The notes beneath the pieces were generated by a model. That model worked only from the letters and a program-made list of their open reading frames with translations. It ran no database searches and was not told the origin of the DNA. Position numbers and translations under genes: made by a program. Below, piece by piece: positions 36,642-46,700 of a stretch of DNA of 64,000 nucleotides; position 1 is the stretch's first letter, and the number at the start of each line of letters is the position of its first letter. The DNA is from Natrinema sp. DC36. Lineage in GTDB: Archaea > Halobacteriota > Halobacteria > Halobacteriales > Natrialbaceae. The stretch covers positions 2,356,001 to 2,420,000 of the forward strand of contig NZ_CP084472.1 in NCBI RefSeq assembly GCF_020405225.1. The letters are read 5' to 3'.

Positions 36642-37090
36642 TATTGGTTACCGTAGTTTTCGTCGATATAGTTCAACAGGTACTGGACGCTACGGAACTC
36701 CCCGCCGCCCGCCTTCTTGTAGAGCGTGCGGTACTGCGTGGGCGTCAGTTCGCCCTTGTCGCGGAGGTCGCGTAGCTTCCGGCGCTGTGCGCGAATCTTC
36801 TTCTGCCATTCTTCTTTCTCGTTCTGGCGTGCGCCCTTCTTGCCGCGGCGCTTGCCCTGGCCGTTCTGGTGGCCGTAGGCGCGTTTCGCGTTGCGCTCGC
36901 GGGCGCGACCGCGAGAGTTGCCGGAGGGTTCGTCGGCCTGAATGCGACCCTCGTCGACGAGTTCACGGATCTCGTCGCGAGTAATCGCTTCGGCGATGTC
37001 TCCCTGCGCATCCGGGTCGAACCAGACGCGGTTCTTGCCGACGTCCATGACGTCGGCCGCCAGTCGCTTCTGTGCGCTCAGATCAGTCAT
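36641..37090 (-). CDS. rpl19e: large ribosomal subunit protein eL19
   Basis: 149 residues, archaeal/eukaryal only. [20 protein letters not shown] and [20 protein letters not shown] are characteristic. The middle is a long basic helix. It overlaps L32e by eight bases. Confidence 0.97.
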   Translation of the reverse strand: MTDLSAQKRLAADVMDVGKNRVWFDPDAQGDIAEAITRDEIRELVDEGRIQADEPSGNSRGRARERNAKRAYGHQNGQGKRRGKKGARQNEKEEWQKKIRAQRRKLRDLRDKGELTPTQYRTLYKKAGGGEFRSVQYLLNYIDENYGNQ

Positions 37091-37820
37091 CTGATTCCAC
37101 CTCGACTTCCTCGTAGGTCGGGTTCAGGACGCGAACGCCCTGGTCTTCGGCTTCCTCTTCGATCCGCTCGCGCTTTCGCGCGCCGACCGCCGAGGCGATC
37201 CGGACCGCCTCGCTGTCGCCGTCGACGCCCGCGAGATCGTCGAGATTCTCGACGTAGACTTCCTCAAAGCCGCTGGGGTGTTTCCCCCGGACGGCTTTCG
37301 GCGTGCGGTAGCCGGCTTCGACTTTCGGGCCCTTGCCCTTGACACCGCGGCGCTGCTTGGACAGCTGGCCGCGGGGTCGTCGCCAGGATTCCGGCGTCCG
37401 CTTTTTCTTGTGGTAGTCCTGACGGTTGAACTGCGGCTTCCCCTCGCTCCGTCGGCGGTTGAGGAGTCGCTCCTCGTTCTCGGAGAGGTCGGGCGTCTTC
37501 TCGGTCAGCCCGCGGGGCTGCAGTTCCGTCTCGACATCTTCGTCGGGTTCTTCTTCCTCGGCGCTCTCGTCCTCGATCTCGGCTTCGGTCTCGTCGGTGA
37601 CCTCGAGGTCGCCGACGTCAGCCTTGATACGAGCCGCGAGCGCGTTCCCGACGCCGTCGGCATCGGCCAGGTCGTCCTGGTCGGCTTCCTTGATGTCCTC
37701 GATGGACTCGAAACCGGCATCGCGCAGCGCGTCCGCTTTGCTCGCGCCGACGCCGCTGATGTCCTCGAGAGTCCGGGCGTCGTCCGAGGCTTGCTCGTCG
37801 TTCGATTGATCGTCTGCCAT
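37083..37820 (-). CDS. rpl32e: large ribosomal subunit protein eL32 with N-terminal helix-hairpin-helix extension
   Basis: 245 residues. The conserved L32e part occupies the last 130 residues ([20 protein letters not shown] to the acidic end). In front is an extension of about 110 residues: a helix-hairpin-helix pair ([19 protein letters not shown] and [16 protein letters not shown]) followed by an acidic linker. The same extension exists in other haloarchaeal L32e proteins. It might contact rRNA or another factor outside the ribosome core. Confidence 0.96.
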   Translation of the reverse strand: MADDQSNDEQASDDARTLEDISGVGASKADALRDAGFESIEDIKEADQDDLADADGVGNALAARIKADVGDLEVTDETEAEIEDESAEEEEPDEDVETELQPRGLTEKTPDLSENEERLLNRRRSEGKPQFNRQDYHKKKRTPESWRRPRGQLSKQRRGVKGKGPKVEAGYRTPKAVRGKHPSGFEEVYVENLDDLAGVDGDSEAVRIASAVGARKRERIEEEAEDQGVRVLNPTYEEVEVESDD

Positions 37821-37823
37821 CTT

Positions 37824-38357
37824 TTAGACGCCTCCTTTGGCGGGTTTGGTGGTGATGTAGACCCCGTCCTGGAAGACGCGGGTGTCCTTGCCGCTGACCT
37901 TCGTCAGTTGCTCGATGTCGGCCGCCGTCTGTCCGACGTCCTCCTTGTCGGGGCCGGACAGGACGAGTTGCTCGTCGTCGACGGCAACGTCAGTCTCACC
38001 GTGGATAGTCGTTCGTCGCGGTGCCTTTTCGCCGAGGAAGTTCTCGATGACGACCTCCTCGCCTTCCACGCGGACCTGCATCGGGAAGTGAGAGTAGAAG
38101 ACTTCCATCTCGTACTCCCAGCCCGTGGTCACGCCGTGGAATGCGTTTCGGATGTGGCTCTCGAAGGTGCCGACGGTCGAATTCGTCTTCGCGTCCTCGG
38201 CACCGCTTTCGATGACCACCTGATCGTCGTCGGTCTCGACGGTCACGTCGGGGTACCAGAGGCGGCGTGCAACGCTGCCTTCCGGCCCTTCGACGGTCAC
38301 GTCGAACCGATCGACCTCGACGGTTACGTTCTCGGGGATTTCCAGTTCTACTCGCAT
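37824..38357 (-). CDS. rpl6: large ribosomal subunit protein uL6
   Basis: 177 residues from MRVELEIPENVTVEVDRFDV; a longer open frame upstream covers S8 in another frame and is not used. The two repeated L6 folds are seen, with TTKPAKGGV at the end. It follows S8 after two bases. Confidence 0.96.
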   Translation of the reverse strand: MRVELEIPENVTVEVDRFDVTVEGPEGSVARRLWYPDVTVETDDDQVVIESGAEDAKTNSTVGTFESHIRNAFHGVTTGWEYEMEVFYSHFPMQVRVEGEEVVIENFLGEKAPRRTTIHGETDVAVDDEQLVLSGPDKEDVGQTAADIEQLTKVSGKDTRVFQDGVYITTKPAKGGV

Positions 38358-38359
38358 GG

Positions 38360-38752
38360 TCAGTAGACGTATGCGATCACCTGGCCCCCAATACCCTGCT
38401 CGCGAGCCTCGTAGTGGCTCATGATGCCGCTGCTCGTCGTGACGACGAGCGCACCGAAGTCTCGAGCGGGGAGATAGCGCTTCTCCCACTTCTCGAAGTC
38501 CTCGGAGCCGACGGCGTAGCGGGGCTTGATGGGGCCGCACTGGTTGATCGCTCCTTTCAATTCGACCTCGAACTGACCGGCTTTACCGTCGTCGACGTAC
38601 TCGAAGCCGTCGATGTACCCGCGGTCGTAGAAGACCTCGAGTACGCTGCCGATTTCGTTCGAGGCGGGCGTTACCTCGTGGGTGAGATGACCCACACTCT
38701 CGGCGTTATCGAGTCCCGAGAGCGCGTTACTGAGTGGATCGTTTCCGGTCAT
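38360..38752 (-). CDS. rps8: small ribosomal subunit protein uS8
   Basis: 130 residues from [19 protein letters not shown]; the Met at 38752 is chosen since the upstream open frame overlaps S14. The 16S-binding C-terminal motif [20 protein letters not shown] is intact. Confidence 0.97.
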   Translation of the reverse strand: MTGNDPLSNALSGLDNAESVGHLTHEVTPASNEIGSVLEVFYDRGYIDGFEYVDDGKAGQFEVELKGAINQCGPIKPRYAVGSEDFEKWEKRYLPARDFGALVVTTSSGIMSHYEAREQGIGGQVIAYVY

Positions 38753-38753
38753 G

Positions 38754-38936
38754 TTATCGATACTTCCTGAATCCCATGTCGCGGGCGATCTCGCGGAAGC
38801 ACTGCCGGCAGAGGTTGATGTCGTACTTCCCGACAAGCCCCTGCTCGCGGCCACAGCGCTGACAGGACTCAATCTGTCCCGTCCGCTTTGCTGCGTGCTC
38901 GCCCGTGCGGTCGTTTTCTGTTTCGCTTTCACTCAT
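38754..38936 (-). CDS. rps14: small ribosomal subunit protein uS14, zinc form
   Basis: 60 residues. CQRCG and CRQCF (about residues 25-29 and 43-47) bind one zinc, the C+ form of S14; the end [10 protein letters not shown] is conserved. An N-terminal polar extension of 18 residues is haloarchaeal. It overlaps L5 by eight bases. Confidence 0.97.
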   Translation of the reverse strand: MSESETENDRTGEHAAKRTGQIESCQRCGREQGLVGKYDINLCRQCFREIARDMGFRKYR

Positions 38937-39468
38937 CGTCTGTGCCCTCTACGGTCACGTCGAAGTTCGCCTCGAGGAAGCGAATCGCGTCCTCGGGGGT
39001 CAGTCGGTGGCTCGAGGGGATCGATCGGGTGGCCTTGTCGCGCTTGGCGATGCGGTAGCCCGGACGTACCAGGTTGACGGTGACGTCCAGCCCGTAGATC
39101 CCGACGTTCGGGTCGTACTCCTGGCTGGGGAAGTCGGTGTGTTCCGCGACACCGAAGCTGAAGTTCCCCGTGTCGTCGAACTGCGACGACGAGATGTTCG
39201 CCAGGGGAAGCGCCGTCTCGAGGAACTCGTAGGCGTCCTCGTCGCGAAGGGTCACCTTCGCGCCGATCGGATCGCCCTGACGGATGCCGAAGTCGGGTTC
39301 GGTCCGCTTGGCCTGCGTGCGGACGCTCTCCTGACTCGTGACCTCCTCGATGATGTCCTCGGCCTTGCCGAGTTCGCGACCGCCCTGGCCGACGCCCATG
39401 TGGACGACGACTTTCTCGACGCGGGGCTCGCGCATTTCGTGGAAGTCAGCGTTGTCGGCTTCGCTCAT
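38929..39468 (-). CDS. rpl5: large ribosomal subunit protein uL5
   Basis: 179 residues. [20 protein letters not shown] and the 5S rRNA-contacting region with [20 protein letters not shown] are typical. It overlaps S4e and S14. Confidence 0.97.
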   Translation of the reverse strand: MSEADNADFHEMREPRVEKVVVHMGVGQGGRELGKAEDIIEEVTSQESVRTQAKRTEPDFGIRQGDPIGAKVTLRDEDAYEFLETALPLANISSSQFDDTGNFSFGVAEHTDFPSQEYDPNVGIYGLDVTVNLVRPGYRIAKRDKATRSIPSSHRLTPEDAIRFLEANFDVTVEGTDDE

Positions 39469-40193
39469 TCGTCATCACCTGTGTTTACGGGCTCGTCGTC
39501 TTCGTCACCGGTGAAGTTCTCGTCGATAACGACGACGTACTCTTCGACGGTTTCGAAGCCGCCGTCGTCCATCGAGACGCCGACGTTGTTCGATCCGCTG
39601 CCCGGCGTGATGTCGATCGCGTCGATCTCGCCGACTTTGCCGCCGTGGTTGCCACGGACGGCCGTCACGAGCGCACCTTCCTCGTACGGGAAGTGTGCGA
39701 CGACGGATTTGTCGTCGTTGTCGATGACGATCGAGTCCTTCGGCCGGTACTCGTCGGAATCGGTGAGGACGTTCGTTCCGTCGTGGAGCGTCAACTGCGT
39801 GTCGCCGCCCGGAACTTGCTGTTTGCCCTCGATCTTGCCGAGGCGGCTCCCCGCTGCGTCCTCGTCGATTGCGGTCAGCGCGAGCCGACCACCCTCGTCG
39901 GGGAAGACGCGGTAGTACTCCTCGAGAGCGGGGAAGGCGACGATGTCGAACATGCCGATCGGGCGCTGTTCGTCGTTGATCGCGTTCCCGTTAATGAGGA
40001 TCGAATCCTCCGAGAGTGCGTAGCGCGCTTCCTTGCGCGAGTCCACGTAGCCGAGCACGTCCCGCAGGAGGACGACGAGCGGTACGCCGTCCTCGCCGTG
40101 CGGGCCGGCACCGGCCTTTACCGTGAAGGTCTCGGTCTTTCTCTCGACCGGCCAGGACTTCGGAACCGACAGTCGCTTCTGGTGTTTCGTCAT
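39465..40193 (-). CDS. rps4e: small ribosomal subunit protein eS4
   Basis: 242 residues, archaeal/eukaryal S4e: N-terminal [20 protein letters not shown], an S4-like domain with [20 protein letters not shown], and a KOW-type C-terminal segment. An acidic tail of about 20 residues closes the protein. Confidence 0.97.
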   Translation of the reverse strand: MTKHQKRLSVPKSWPVERKTETFTVKAGAGPHGEDGVPLVVLLRDVLGYVDSRKEARYALSEDSILINGNAINDEQRPIGMFDIVAFPALEEYYRVFPDEGGRLALTAIDEDAAGSRLGKIEGKQQVPGGDTQLTLHDGTNVLTDSDEYRPKDSIVIDNDDKSVVAHFPYEEGALVTAVRGNHGGKVGEIDAIDITPGSGSNNVGVSMDDGGFETVEEYVVVIDENFTGDEDDEPVNTGDDE

Positions 40194-40546
40194 TCGGTAT
40201 CACCTTCGAGACGCGCCTCGCGACGCTCGTCCTCGAGGTCGAGCTCCGTGAGACGGACGTTCGACGGGTCCAGCGGCCGCGGCACTTCTTCGCCGTCGGC
40301 CGTCTCGACCGTCACGTCCTCGACGTGGATGGTTCCATCCTCGAGGATCGCGCGCATGACCTCGCCCTCCTCGCCGGCGTGGTCGCCGCGCATGACCTCG
40401 ACCGTGTCGCCCGCGTTGACGCGGGTTCGACGGGTGTCGTACTCCTCGCGGAGGTCGTCGGACAGCGTCGCGTGCAGCTGCTTTCCTCGCTCGTGCAGCG
40501 GCGCGTTTCTCGTCTGCGTTCGCTGTTTGTGTGGTTGCGTGGTCAT
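40190..40546 (-). CDS. rpl24: large ribosomal subunit protein uL24
   Basis: 118 residues with the KOW motif [19 protein letters not shown] Gln/Thr-rich N-terminus ([20 protein letters not shown]) is as in other archaea. It overlaps S4e by four bases. Confidence 0.97.
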   Translation of the reverse strand: MTTQPHKQRTQTRNAPLHERGKQLHATLSDDLREEYDTRRTRVNAGDTVEVMRGDHAGEEGEVMRAILEDGTIHVEDVTVETADGEEVPRPLDPSNVRLTELDLEDERREARLEGDTE

Positions 40547-40548
40547 AT

Positions 40549-40947
40549 CTATACGATCATCGTCGCCGTACTGGCGATTGCTCCGAAGCGTTCCGCGACT
40601 TCGCGGGCGATGGGCCCCTTGATCTCCGTGCCGCGGGGCTCCTCGTTCTCGTCGATAATGACCGCCGCGTTGTCCTCGAACTTGAGCCGCGTGCCGTCCG
40701 GCCGGCGGATCGACTTCCGCTGGCGAACGACGACGGCCTCGAGAACCTGTCGGCGCATCTCCGGGGTACCCTTGGTGACCGAGACGGTCACTTTGTCACC
40801 GATCCCCGCCTTCGGCTGGCGGTTCTTGGTGCCGTGGTAGCCCGCGACGCTGATGATCTTCAGCTCACGTGCGCCGGTGTTGTCGGCACACGTGACCAGG
40901 GATCCCTTCTTGAGGCCCTGCGTGACGTCGGCTTTCATCGCCTCCAT
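40549..40947 (-). CDS. rpl14: large ribosomal subunit protein uL14
   Basis: 132 residues from [20 protein letters not shown]; the ATG at 40947 overlaps the S17 stop (TGATG). Conserved [14 protein letters not shown] and [19 protein letters not shown] are present. A GTG one codon upstream is ignored. Confidence 0.97.
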   Translation of the reverse strand: MEAMKADVTQGLKKGSLVTCADNTGARELKIISVAGYHGTKNRQPKAGIGDKVTVSVTKGTPEMRRQVLEAVVVRQRKSIRRPDGTRLKFEDNAAVIIDENEEPRGTEIKGPIAREVAERFGAIASTATMIV

Positions 40948-41384
40948 CACTCATCACCCTCGTCTTCGTCGGTCGCGAAGTCCTCGTCCGAAAGCTGCGG
41001 CTCAGGCTCGGCCTGGCTCGTGAGTTCGGCGAGGTCCTCCGCGGTCGCTTCTTGGGTTACTTCGACGACCACGTGCGATTTCGTCTTCGACAGTGGTCGG
41101 GTCTCTGCGATCTTGACCGTGTCACCGACCGAGAGCGGCTCGAGCACGCCCGGTACGTGTGCCGGGATGCGCGAGCGTCGTTTCATGTGTCGGTCGTACT
41201 TCGGGACCGCCACATCGTACTCTCGCTCGACGACTACGGTCTTGTCCATGTCCGTGGAGACGACCGTCCCCTCGAGGATCTGTCCTCGAACGGAGAGGTC
41301 GCCGTAGAACGGACACTTCTCGTAGTCGTATTCCTCCGGATTGTTCGGTTCCGGAGGGGTTTCAACGTCTAGTCCTATTGCCAT
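40947..41384 (-). CDS. rps17: small ribosomal subunit protein uS17
   Basis: 145 residues. The OB-fold core has [19 protein letters not shown] and [10 protein letters not shown]. The last 40 residues are an acidic extension absent from most S17 proteins. The ATG lies inside the last codons of rnp1. Confidence 0.97.
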   Translation of the reverse strand: MAIGLDVETPPEPNNPEEYDYEKCPFYGDLSVRGQILEGTVVSTDMDKTVVVEREYDVAVPKYDRHMKRRSRIPAHVPGVLEPLSVGDTVKIAETRPLSKTKSHVVVEVTQEATAEDLAELTSQAEPEPQLSDEDFATDEDEGDE

Positions 41385-41788
41385 GGTGAGTCACCATTCG
41401 TTTCCGTGCGTCGGGCGGGTCGTGAGAGCAACCGCGATCCATCGACCGTAACGTAGGCTACATCCTCGCCAGCGCAGTCCGCAGCGGGTGAGGATCGTTC
41501 CTCGGATCCCCCGGCGGGTTCAGTGTCGGCCAGTTTGGACGCAGTCCCCGACTCCTTCGCGGAGTCGGCGGCTTCATCTGTGATCGCGAACTCGAACGTC
41601 GAGCCCGACTTCGGCACCATGACGACCCGGGACTCGCCGTCGTCGCGAACTTCTATCGAGAGGGTTTTGGTCGTCTCGATGACGATCCGTCCCTCGAGGC
41701 CGACCCGCGAGGAGTCGTCGCTCTCGACGACTCGCACGGGGAGCCCGTTGAGTTCGTGTCGCGGCAGGGTCTCGGGTGTCAGTGCCAT
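41375..41788 (-). CDS. rnp1: ribonuclease P protein component 1 (Rpp29/Pop4)
   Basis: 137 residues from MALTPETLPRHELNGLPVRV. The Sm-like barrel of Rpp29 is seen in GLEGRIVIETTKTLSIEV, with MVPKSGSTFEFAI in the next strands. A haloarchaeal insert of about 40 Ser, Glu and Ala-rich residues (80-112) precedes the last strand VAYVTVDGSRLLSRP. The protein stabilises RNase P RNA for tRNA 5' processing. Its place between L29 and S17 is conserved in archaea. Confidence 0.94.
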   Translation of the reverse strand: MALTPETLPRHELNGLPVRVVESDDSSRVGLEGRIVIETTKTLSIEVRDDGESRVVMVPKSGSTFEFAITDEAADSAKESGTASKLADTEPAGGSEERSSPAADCAGEDVAYVTVDGSRLLSRPARRTETNGDSPWQ

Positions 41789-41798
41789 TGGTGTGTCG

Positions 41799-42029
41799 TT
41801 ATTCCGCGGTTGCTTCCGCTTCGTCCTCGAGATCGCCTTCTTCCCGCTGGATCGTCTTGATCCGCGCGACGGTGCGACTGAGTTCGCCGATGCGACCCGG
41901 ATTCTCCGGGGCACCACCGGCGGCGAGGACGGACTTCTGGTTCAGCAGTTCCGTCTCGAGTTCCTCGAGTTCTTCCTCCCGCTCGGCGGGAGTCATGTCG
42001 CGGATCTCTTCGACGTGGAGGATCGCCAT
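41799..42029 (-). CDS. rpl29: large ribosomal subunit protein uL29
   Basis: 76 residues, two-helix hairpin starting [20 protein letters not shown]; Leu- and Glu-rich, with ARIKTIQRE in helix 2. It follows S3 with a one-base overlap. Confidence 0.96.
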   Translation of the reverse strand: MAILHVEEIRDMTPAEREEELEELETELLNQKSVLAAGGAPENPGRIGELSRTVARIKTIQREEGDLEDEAEATAE

Positions 42030-43042
42030 CAGGCGTCACCTCCCTCGTCTGGGTCCGCTTCGTCCGTCTCGGCTTCGTCCGCGTCTGCAGCTGCCTCGTC
42101 CGTCTCCTCGTCTTCGGAGGCGCTTTCCGCCTCCTCGTCCATCTCTTCGACGAGCTCTTCGGCTTCCGCTTCGACGTCTTCCTCGAGCTCCTCGAGCTCT
42201 TCGTCGACGTCTTCGTCGTCGGGGACTTCGACCTCGTCGAACTCCTCGTCGGCGTCGGCCTCGACCTCCGCTTCGATGACTTCCTCGACGACGTCTTCGT
42301 CGAGGTCGGCTTCGTCGGTTTCGACGGCTTCGTCAGCCGCAGCCTCGGCATCGCCTTCGGCGGCCTCGGGTTCGCCCTCGAGGAGTTCCTCGACGCCGCC
42401 TTCCGCGTTGACTTCGACGGCGTCCGGAACGACCTCTTCCGGATCCATGTCCTCGCTGACCTGGAAGTCGTCGGGGAGCTCGGCTCCCGGCGGGATGATC
42501 TTGACGTCGACACCGATGGTGCCGAGTTTCATGACCGCGACGCCCTGACCGTGGTCGACGACCGTCTCGGCGGGCTCGCCGTTGTGCTTGATGTAGCCGC
42601 GGTTGAACTTCTCGACGCGCGATCGCGCGCCGGTGACCTTCCCCGACAGGACGATCTCCGCGCCGAGCGCGCCGGCGTCCATGATCCGGTCGATCGTCGT
42701 GTGACCGGCCTTTCGGAAGTACCAGCCGCGCTCGAGTGCGTTGGCCAGTCGGTCCGCGACGATCCGTGCGTTGAGGTCGGGTTCGTCGACCTCCTGCACG
42801 TCGATCTGGGGGTCCTCGAGGTTGAACCGCTCCTCGAGGGCCGTCGTGACCTTCCGGATGTTCTCGCCGCCTTTGCCGATGACCATCCCGGGCTTCTCGG
42901 CCTTGAGGACGATCTGGGTTCCCATCGGCGTCTTGGCGACGTCCATACCACCGTAGCCCGCGCGGCCGAGCTCTTCCTGGAAGAACTCGTCGATCTGGGA
43001 CCGCTGCAGGCCGTTTTCGATGAATTGGTGTTCGTCAGCCAT
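42029..43042 (-). CDS. rps3: small ribosomal subunit protein uS3 with a long acidic tail
   Basis: 337 residues. Residues 1-210 are the normal S3 with a KH domain ([20 protein letters not shown]). The last 125 residues are almost only Glu, Asp, Ala and Val. Shorter versions of this tail are known in other haloarchaea; here it is among the longer. It probably raises solubility at high salt. The gene overlaps L22 and L29 by one base each. Confidence 0.97.
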   Translation of the reverse strand: MADEHQFIENGLQRSQIDEFFQEELGRAGYGGMDVAKTPMGTQIVLKAEKPGMVIGKGGENIRKVTTALEERFNLEDPQIDVQEVDEPDLNARIVADRLANALERGWYFRKAGHTTIDRIMDAGALGAEIVLSGKVTGARSRVEKFNRGYIKHNGEPAETVVDHGQGVAVMKLGTIGVDVKIIPPGAELPDDFQVSEDMDPEEVVPDAVEVNAEGGVEELLEGEPEAAEGDAEAAADEAVETDEADLDEDVVEEVIEAEVEADADEEFDEVEVPDDEDVDEELEELEEDVEAEAEELVEEMDEEAESASEDEETDEAAADADEAETDEADPDEGGDA

Positions 43043-43518
43043 TAGTTATCGTCCTCCTCGTCTTCGACTTCTTCGACGACGATCTCGACGTCGACCTGTG
43101 GCGTGTTCCAGGCCGAGGCACGCCCCATCGCGCGGGGCTTGCGGCCCACGGACTCGCCGACCTTGTGGGCGGCGACGTGGGCGATCTCCATCGACTCGCC
43201 GTCGAAGCCCTGATGATCTGCATTTGCTTCGACGTTCTCGAGCAGATCGAGGAACTCCTTGGAGACCTTCTCGGGGTACTTGCCGGCGTCCCAGCCGTCG
43301 ATATCGGAGCGGTGACCCGCGCCGGTATTGTGGGACTTGAACGGCACCGACTGCTTCTTGTCGATTACGTCCTGAAGGTACGCTCGAGCCTCGCCGACGG
43401 TCTGGCCCTTGAGTTGGCGTGCGACCTCCTTGCTGTGCTTGTTGCTCATATGACGCTCCCGAAGCATGGCTTTCGCCGTGGCGTCGGGATCCGCGTCGAC
43501 TGAGTAGTTGATTCCCAT
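43042..43518 (-). CDS. rpl22: large ribosomal subunit protein uL22
   Basis: 158 residues; MGINYSVDADPDATAKAMLR at the start and RKPRAMGRASAWNTPQVDVE at the tip of the beta hairpin that lines the exit tunnel. It begins eight bases before the S19 stop boundary and ends in an acidic tail. Confidence 0.97.
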   Translation of the reverse strand: MGINYSVDADPDATAKAMLRERHMSNKHSKEVARQLKGQTVGEARAYLQDVIDKKQSVPFKSHNTGAGHRSDIDGWDAGKYPEKVSKEFLDLLENVEANADHQGFDGESMEIAHVAAHKVGESVGRKPRAMGRASAWNTPQVDVEIVVEEVEDEEDDN

Positions 43519-43525
43519 GCGTGGA

Positions 43526-43948
43526 TCACTTCAGTGGGACGAACTTGGACGATCGGGTCGCGCCGATACCGGCCTGACCGTGCTCGACGGAGGTCCGCGT
43601 CAGCTGGAACTCGCCGAGGTAGTGGCCGATCATTTCGGGTTCGACGCGAACGCGCTCGAACGACTGTCCGGTGTAGACCTCGAAGGTCAGTCCGACGAAC
43701 TCCGGCAGGATCGGCATATCCCGCAGGTGCGTTCGGATCGGGGCGTTCGCCGTTTCTTCTTCGCCCTTGTCGCTGGCCTCCTCTCGGAGCTTCTCCTTCT
43801 CGACGGAGAGGCCGCGTTCGATACTTCGCCGCTGTCGTGCGGGTAACAGTTCCACAACCTCGTCGAGCTCCATCGACTGCAGCTCCTCGAGCGTGTGACC
43901 ACGGTAGGTAAAGTCACCTTCGCGGCCGGTTCGGTACTCCTGACTCAT
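43526..43948 (-). CDS. rps19: small ribosomal subunit protein uS19
   Basis: 140 residues, archaeal type with an N-terminal extension ([20 protein letters not shown]). The conserved [17 protein letters not shown] end contacts 16S rRNA. It overlaps L2 by four bases. Confidence 0.97.
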   Translation of the reverse strand: MSQEYRTGREGDFTYRGHTLEELQSMELDEVVELLPARQRRSIERGLSVEKEKLREEASDKGEEETANAPIRTHLRDMPILPEFVGLTFEVYTGQSFERVRVEPEMIGHYLGEFQLTRTSVEHGQAGIGATRSSKFVPLK

Positions 43949-44667
43949 TGCTTTCCACCTCGACCGGTGCTCCGGGACGCGATGTCACCGACCTTCCGTC
44001 CCGGCGGGGCGTCCCGCGAGACGGACTTGGGTTTGCCGGGGTGCTGTCGGCCGCCGCCACCGAACGGGTGGTCGACGGCGTTCATCGCGACACCGCGGAC
44101 GCGAGGCCACTTGGTGCCCCGGGACTTCATCTTGTGATACTTGTTGCCGGCCTTGACGAAGGGCTTCTCCGTGCGGCCGCCGCCGGCGACGACGCCGATG
44201 GTGGCGCGACACTGCGGATCGAGGCGCTTGACCTCGCCGCTGGGAAGCTGAATGACCGCCGCGTTGCGGTCGTGGGTGATCAGGTCGGCGTTGGTCCCCG
44301 AGGCGCGAGCGAATCGTCCGCCATCGCCCGGGTTCGCTTCGACGTTACAGACCGGCACTCCTTCGGGAATCTCCGCGAGCGGGAGCGTGTTGCCGGGCTT
44401 GATCTCCGCCGTGACACCGACCGCGAGCTCCTCGCCCACGGTGATGCCTTCGGGTGCGAGGATGAGGCGCTGATCGCCATCGTCGAACTCGACGGCCGCG
44501 ATCGGTGCGGACCGAGCCGGGTCGTGTTCGATGTCGACGACCGTCCCGCGGACGACATCGTCGTCTTCCTCTTTCTTGTGCTCGAGGTCCGCCTTGTATC
44601 GGTGCGACGGGGCGCGGAACGTGGAGGTCCCGCGACCGCGTCGTTGTCCTTGAATGCGTCGTCCCAT
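43945..44667 (-). CDS. rpl2: large ribosomal subunit protein uL2
   Basis: 240 residues. [20 protein letters not shown] is the archaeal start, and [20 protein letters not shown] carries the histidine near the peptidyl transferase centre. It is two bases after L23. Confidence 0.98.
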   Translation of the reverse strand: MGRRIQGQRRGRGTSTFRAPSHRYKADLEHKKEEDDDVVRGTVVDIEHDPARSAPIAAVEFDDGDQRLILAPEGITVGEELAVGVTAEIKPGNTLPLAEIPEGVPVCNVEANPGDGGRFARASGTNADLITHDRNAAVIQLPSGEVKRLDPQCRATIGVVAGGGRTEKPFVKAGNKYHKMKSRGTKWPRVRGVAMNAVDHPFGGGGRQHPGKPKSVSRDAPPGRKVGDIASRSTGRGGKQ

Positions 44668-44669
44668 TC

Positions 44670-44924
44670 TCAGAACACCCCGATTCGCGAAGCGACTTCC
44701 TGTGCGTCGTCCTCCTCGGAGAGGCGGACGATCGCTTTCTTTTTACCCTTCATCGTTACCTGCGTGTTGACGTTCTCGACCGAGATCTCGAATCGCTCTT
44801 CGACCTCGTCCCGAATCTCGGGCTTGGTCGCGTCCGGGTTGACGACGAACTGGAGCTTGTTCTCGAAGTCCATGTCGTTCATCGCCTTCTCCGTGACGAG
44901 CGGGTGTTCGATGGCCGAGCTCAT
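44670..44924 (-). CDS. rpl23: large ribosomal subunit protein uL23
   Basis: 84 residues. IEHPLVTEKAMNDMDFENKL is characteristic; the protein forms the SRP docking site at the tunnel exit. It overlaps L4 by four bases. Confidence 0.97.
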   Translation of the reverse strand: MSSAIEHPLVTEKAMNDMDFENKLQFVVNPDATKPEIRDEVEERFEISVENVNTQVTMKGKKKAIVRLSEEDDAQEVASRIGVF

Positions 44925-45673
44925 CGGTCGGCCACCTCCTCGAGTGCGCTCTCGGTCCAGACGGTGAGTCGTCCCGGCTGTGCACCGGGGGCGAGATCCT
45001 CCGCGTTGACCTCCGCAGCCGTCGTCACGTCTGCACCGGCGAGATTCCGGGCCGCTCGCGACGGGCCGGTCTCGCTGGATGTGACGAAGAGGATCGACGT
45101 CGGCGTCTTGTACTTCCGGCCGCGGGCTTTCCCTTGACCGGAGCGAACGCTTCGACCCTCGTCGGCTCGTTGGATGTCGTCCGCGAGACCCGCTGCCTCG
45201 AGGAAGTCGACGACCTCGCGCGTCTTCTGGAGGTCCTCGAACTCGTCGTCGACGACGACGGGGAGCTCGGCGTCTTCGTCGAACTCGTGGCCGCGTTCGG
45301 CGACGAGTTCGGCGTCGGTCGTCGCAGCGATCGCGCTGCGGACGGCCAGTTTCTTTGCTTTCGTGTTGATCGATTCGGACTGGTCCTTCTCGGCTTTCGG
45401 CGGGTGGGCCTTGCGTCCCTTGACGGCCTGGGGAACGCGGCGTGCGCGACCCTCCTGTCGTGGAACGTGGGCCATCCCGCGGCCGCTACCGAACGATTCG
45501 GCCGGCGTTCGAAGGCCGGCGAACTCGTCGGCACCGTAGTCCTGTTTTCGGTTTGCCTGCGCGGCGCGCACGGCTCGGCCGATCAAGTCCGGGCGGTACG
45601 TGGTCTCGAAGACCGCCGGGAGCTCGACCGTGTCCGCGTCGTCGCCGTCCAGGTTTCGTACTGTTGCGTCCAT
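44921..45673 (-). CDS. rpl4: large ribosomal subunit protein uL4
   Basis: 250 residues, archaeal/eukaryal L4 form. The tunnel loop is near RQEGRARRVPQAVKGRKAHP. MDATVRNLDGDDADTVELPA starts the protein three bases after L3. Confidence 0.97.
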   Translation of the reverse strand: MDATVRNLDGDDADTVELPAVFETTYRPDLIGRAVRAAQANRKQDYGADEFAGLRTPAESFGSGRGMAHVPRQEGRARRVPQAVKGRKAHPPKAEKDQSESINTKAKKLAVRSAIAATTDAELVAERGHEFDEDAELPVVVDDEFEDLQKTREVVDFLEAAGLADDIQRADEGRSVRSGQGKARGRKYKTPTSILFVTSSETGPSRAARNLAGADVTTAAEVNAEDLAPGAQPGRLTVWTESALEEVADR

Positions 45674-45676
45674 GTG

Positions 45677-46696
45677 TTATCCCTGGTTGGATGCGGTGGA
45701 GACGTAGCGCACCTCGGGATCGAGGCGCGGCTGGTCTCCGGGTCGGATCGCCGGGCGGAAGCGTACGAGACGCTGTTGCGGCCCGGGGAGCGAGCCCTTG
45801 ATCAGCGCGTGCGGTCCGTCGACTTCGCCGTAGTTGACGAAGCCGCCGTCGACCGTCGCGTCTGCGCCGTCGCCGATGTCGACGAGGCGCTTGTTCAGTT
45901 CCGTCCGCTGGTGGTAGCCGGTCTGGCCCTGCTGGGGAACCGTCGACCGAACGCGGGACGGATTCCAGGGGCCGAGGTTACCGATGCGACGGCGCCATCC
46001 CTGCCGGGCGTGCTTGCCCTTTCGTTTCTGGACGCCCCATCGCTTGACGGGACCCTGCGTCCCTTTCCCTTTCGTGACGCCGCTCGCGTCGACGTACTCG
46101 CCGGCGCGGAACACGTCGTTCATGACGTGTTCGCCGCCGTTCTCGATGGTCTCGAGGGCGAACTCGACGCGATCGTCGACGGAGCCGCCGCCGACGCGCG
46201 TTTCCATCACGTCCGGTTTCTTCTTCGGCATCGAGGGCAGCTCCCCCGGTACCGTGTGGGTGATGACGCGAACGTCATCGACGCGACCCTCCTCGTGGAG
46301 GGAACGGAGTTCGTCCGTGGTCGCGCCGGTGTCGTTATCGTCACCGGGAAGGTCGAGAACGCGATCGAGTTCGGGAACGAACTCGTCGGTCCAGACCTCG
46401 GTTATCGGCTTCATACCGTACGGCGTGTCTTCGTATGCTCGCAGAGCGACGGCGCGCATCGGCGGCGTCTCCACGATCGTCACTGGGACGGTCTCTTCCA
46501 TCCCTTCGGTCGGCGAGTTCGCTGTATCGTCGACCATGACGACGTGGGTCATGCCGGCCTTGTAGCCCGCGAAACCCTGGAGCGTCGGCTGTCCGTCAGT
46601 GTCCGGCCACGAGTTGAAGCGTGGGACCTCGCTGGTCGCACGCTGTCGTGGGCCGAACCCGAGTGAGCCTTTGCGTGGTGTATTTGCTTGTGGCAT
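45677..46696 (-). CDS. rpl3: large ribosomal subunit protein uL3
   Basis: 339 residues, archaeal/eukaryal L3. SRPRKGSLGFGPRQRA-like N-terminus (here ANTPRKGSLGFGPRQRATSE), the DASGVTKGKGTQGPVKRWG loop and WNPSRVRSTVPQQGQTGYHQ are diagnostic. It is the first ribosomal gene of the cluster and starts four bases after the SPOUT gene ends. Confidence 0.98.
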   Translation of the reverse strand: MPQANTPRKGSLGFGPRQRATSEVPRFNSWPDTDGQPTLQGFAGYKAGMTHVVMVDDTANSPTEGMEETVPVTIVETPPMRAVALRAYEDTPYGMKPITEVWTDEFVPELDRVLDLPGDDNDTGATTDELRSLHEEGRVDDVRVITHTVPGELPSMPKKKPDVMETRVGGGSVDDRVEFALETIENGGEHVMNDVFRAGEYVDASGVTKGKGTQGPVKRWGVQKRKGKHARQGWRRRIGNLGPWNPSRVRSTVPQQGQTGYHQRTELNKRLVDIGDGADATVDGGFVNYGEVDGPHALIKGSLPGPQQRLVRFRPAIRPGDQPRLDPEVRYVSTASNQG

Positions 46697-46700
46697 TCTA

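Noticed and set aside
42030..42430. Low-complexity DNA in the S3 gene
   Set aside because: It encodes the acidic tail of S3 in frame; not a separate repeat element.
45134..46666. A 510-codon plus-strand frame across L4 and L3
   Set aside because: Antisense to two certain ribosomal genes and without family resemblance.
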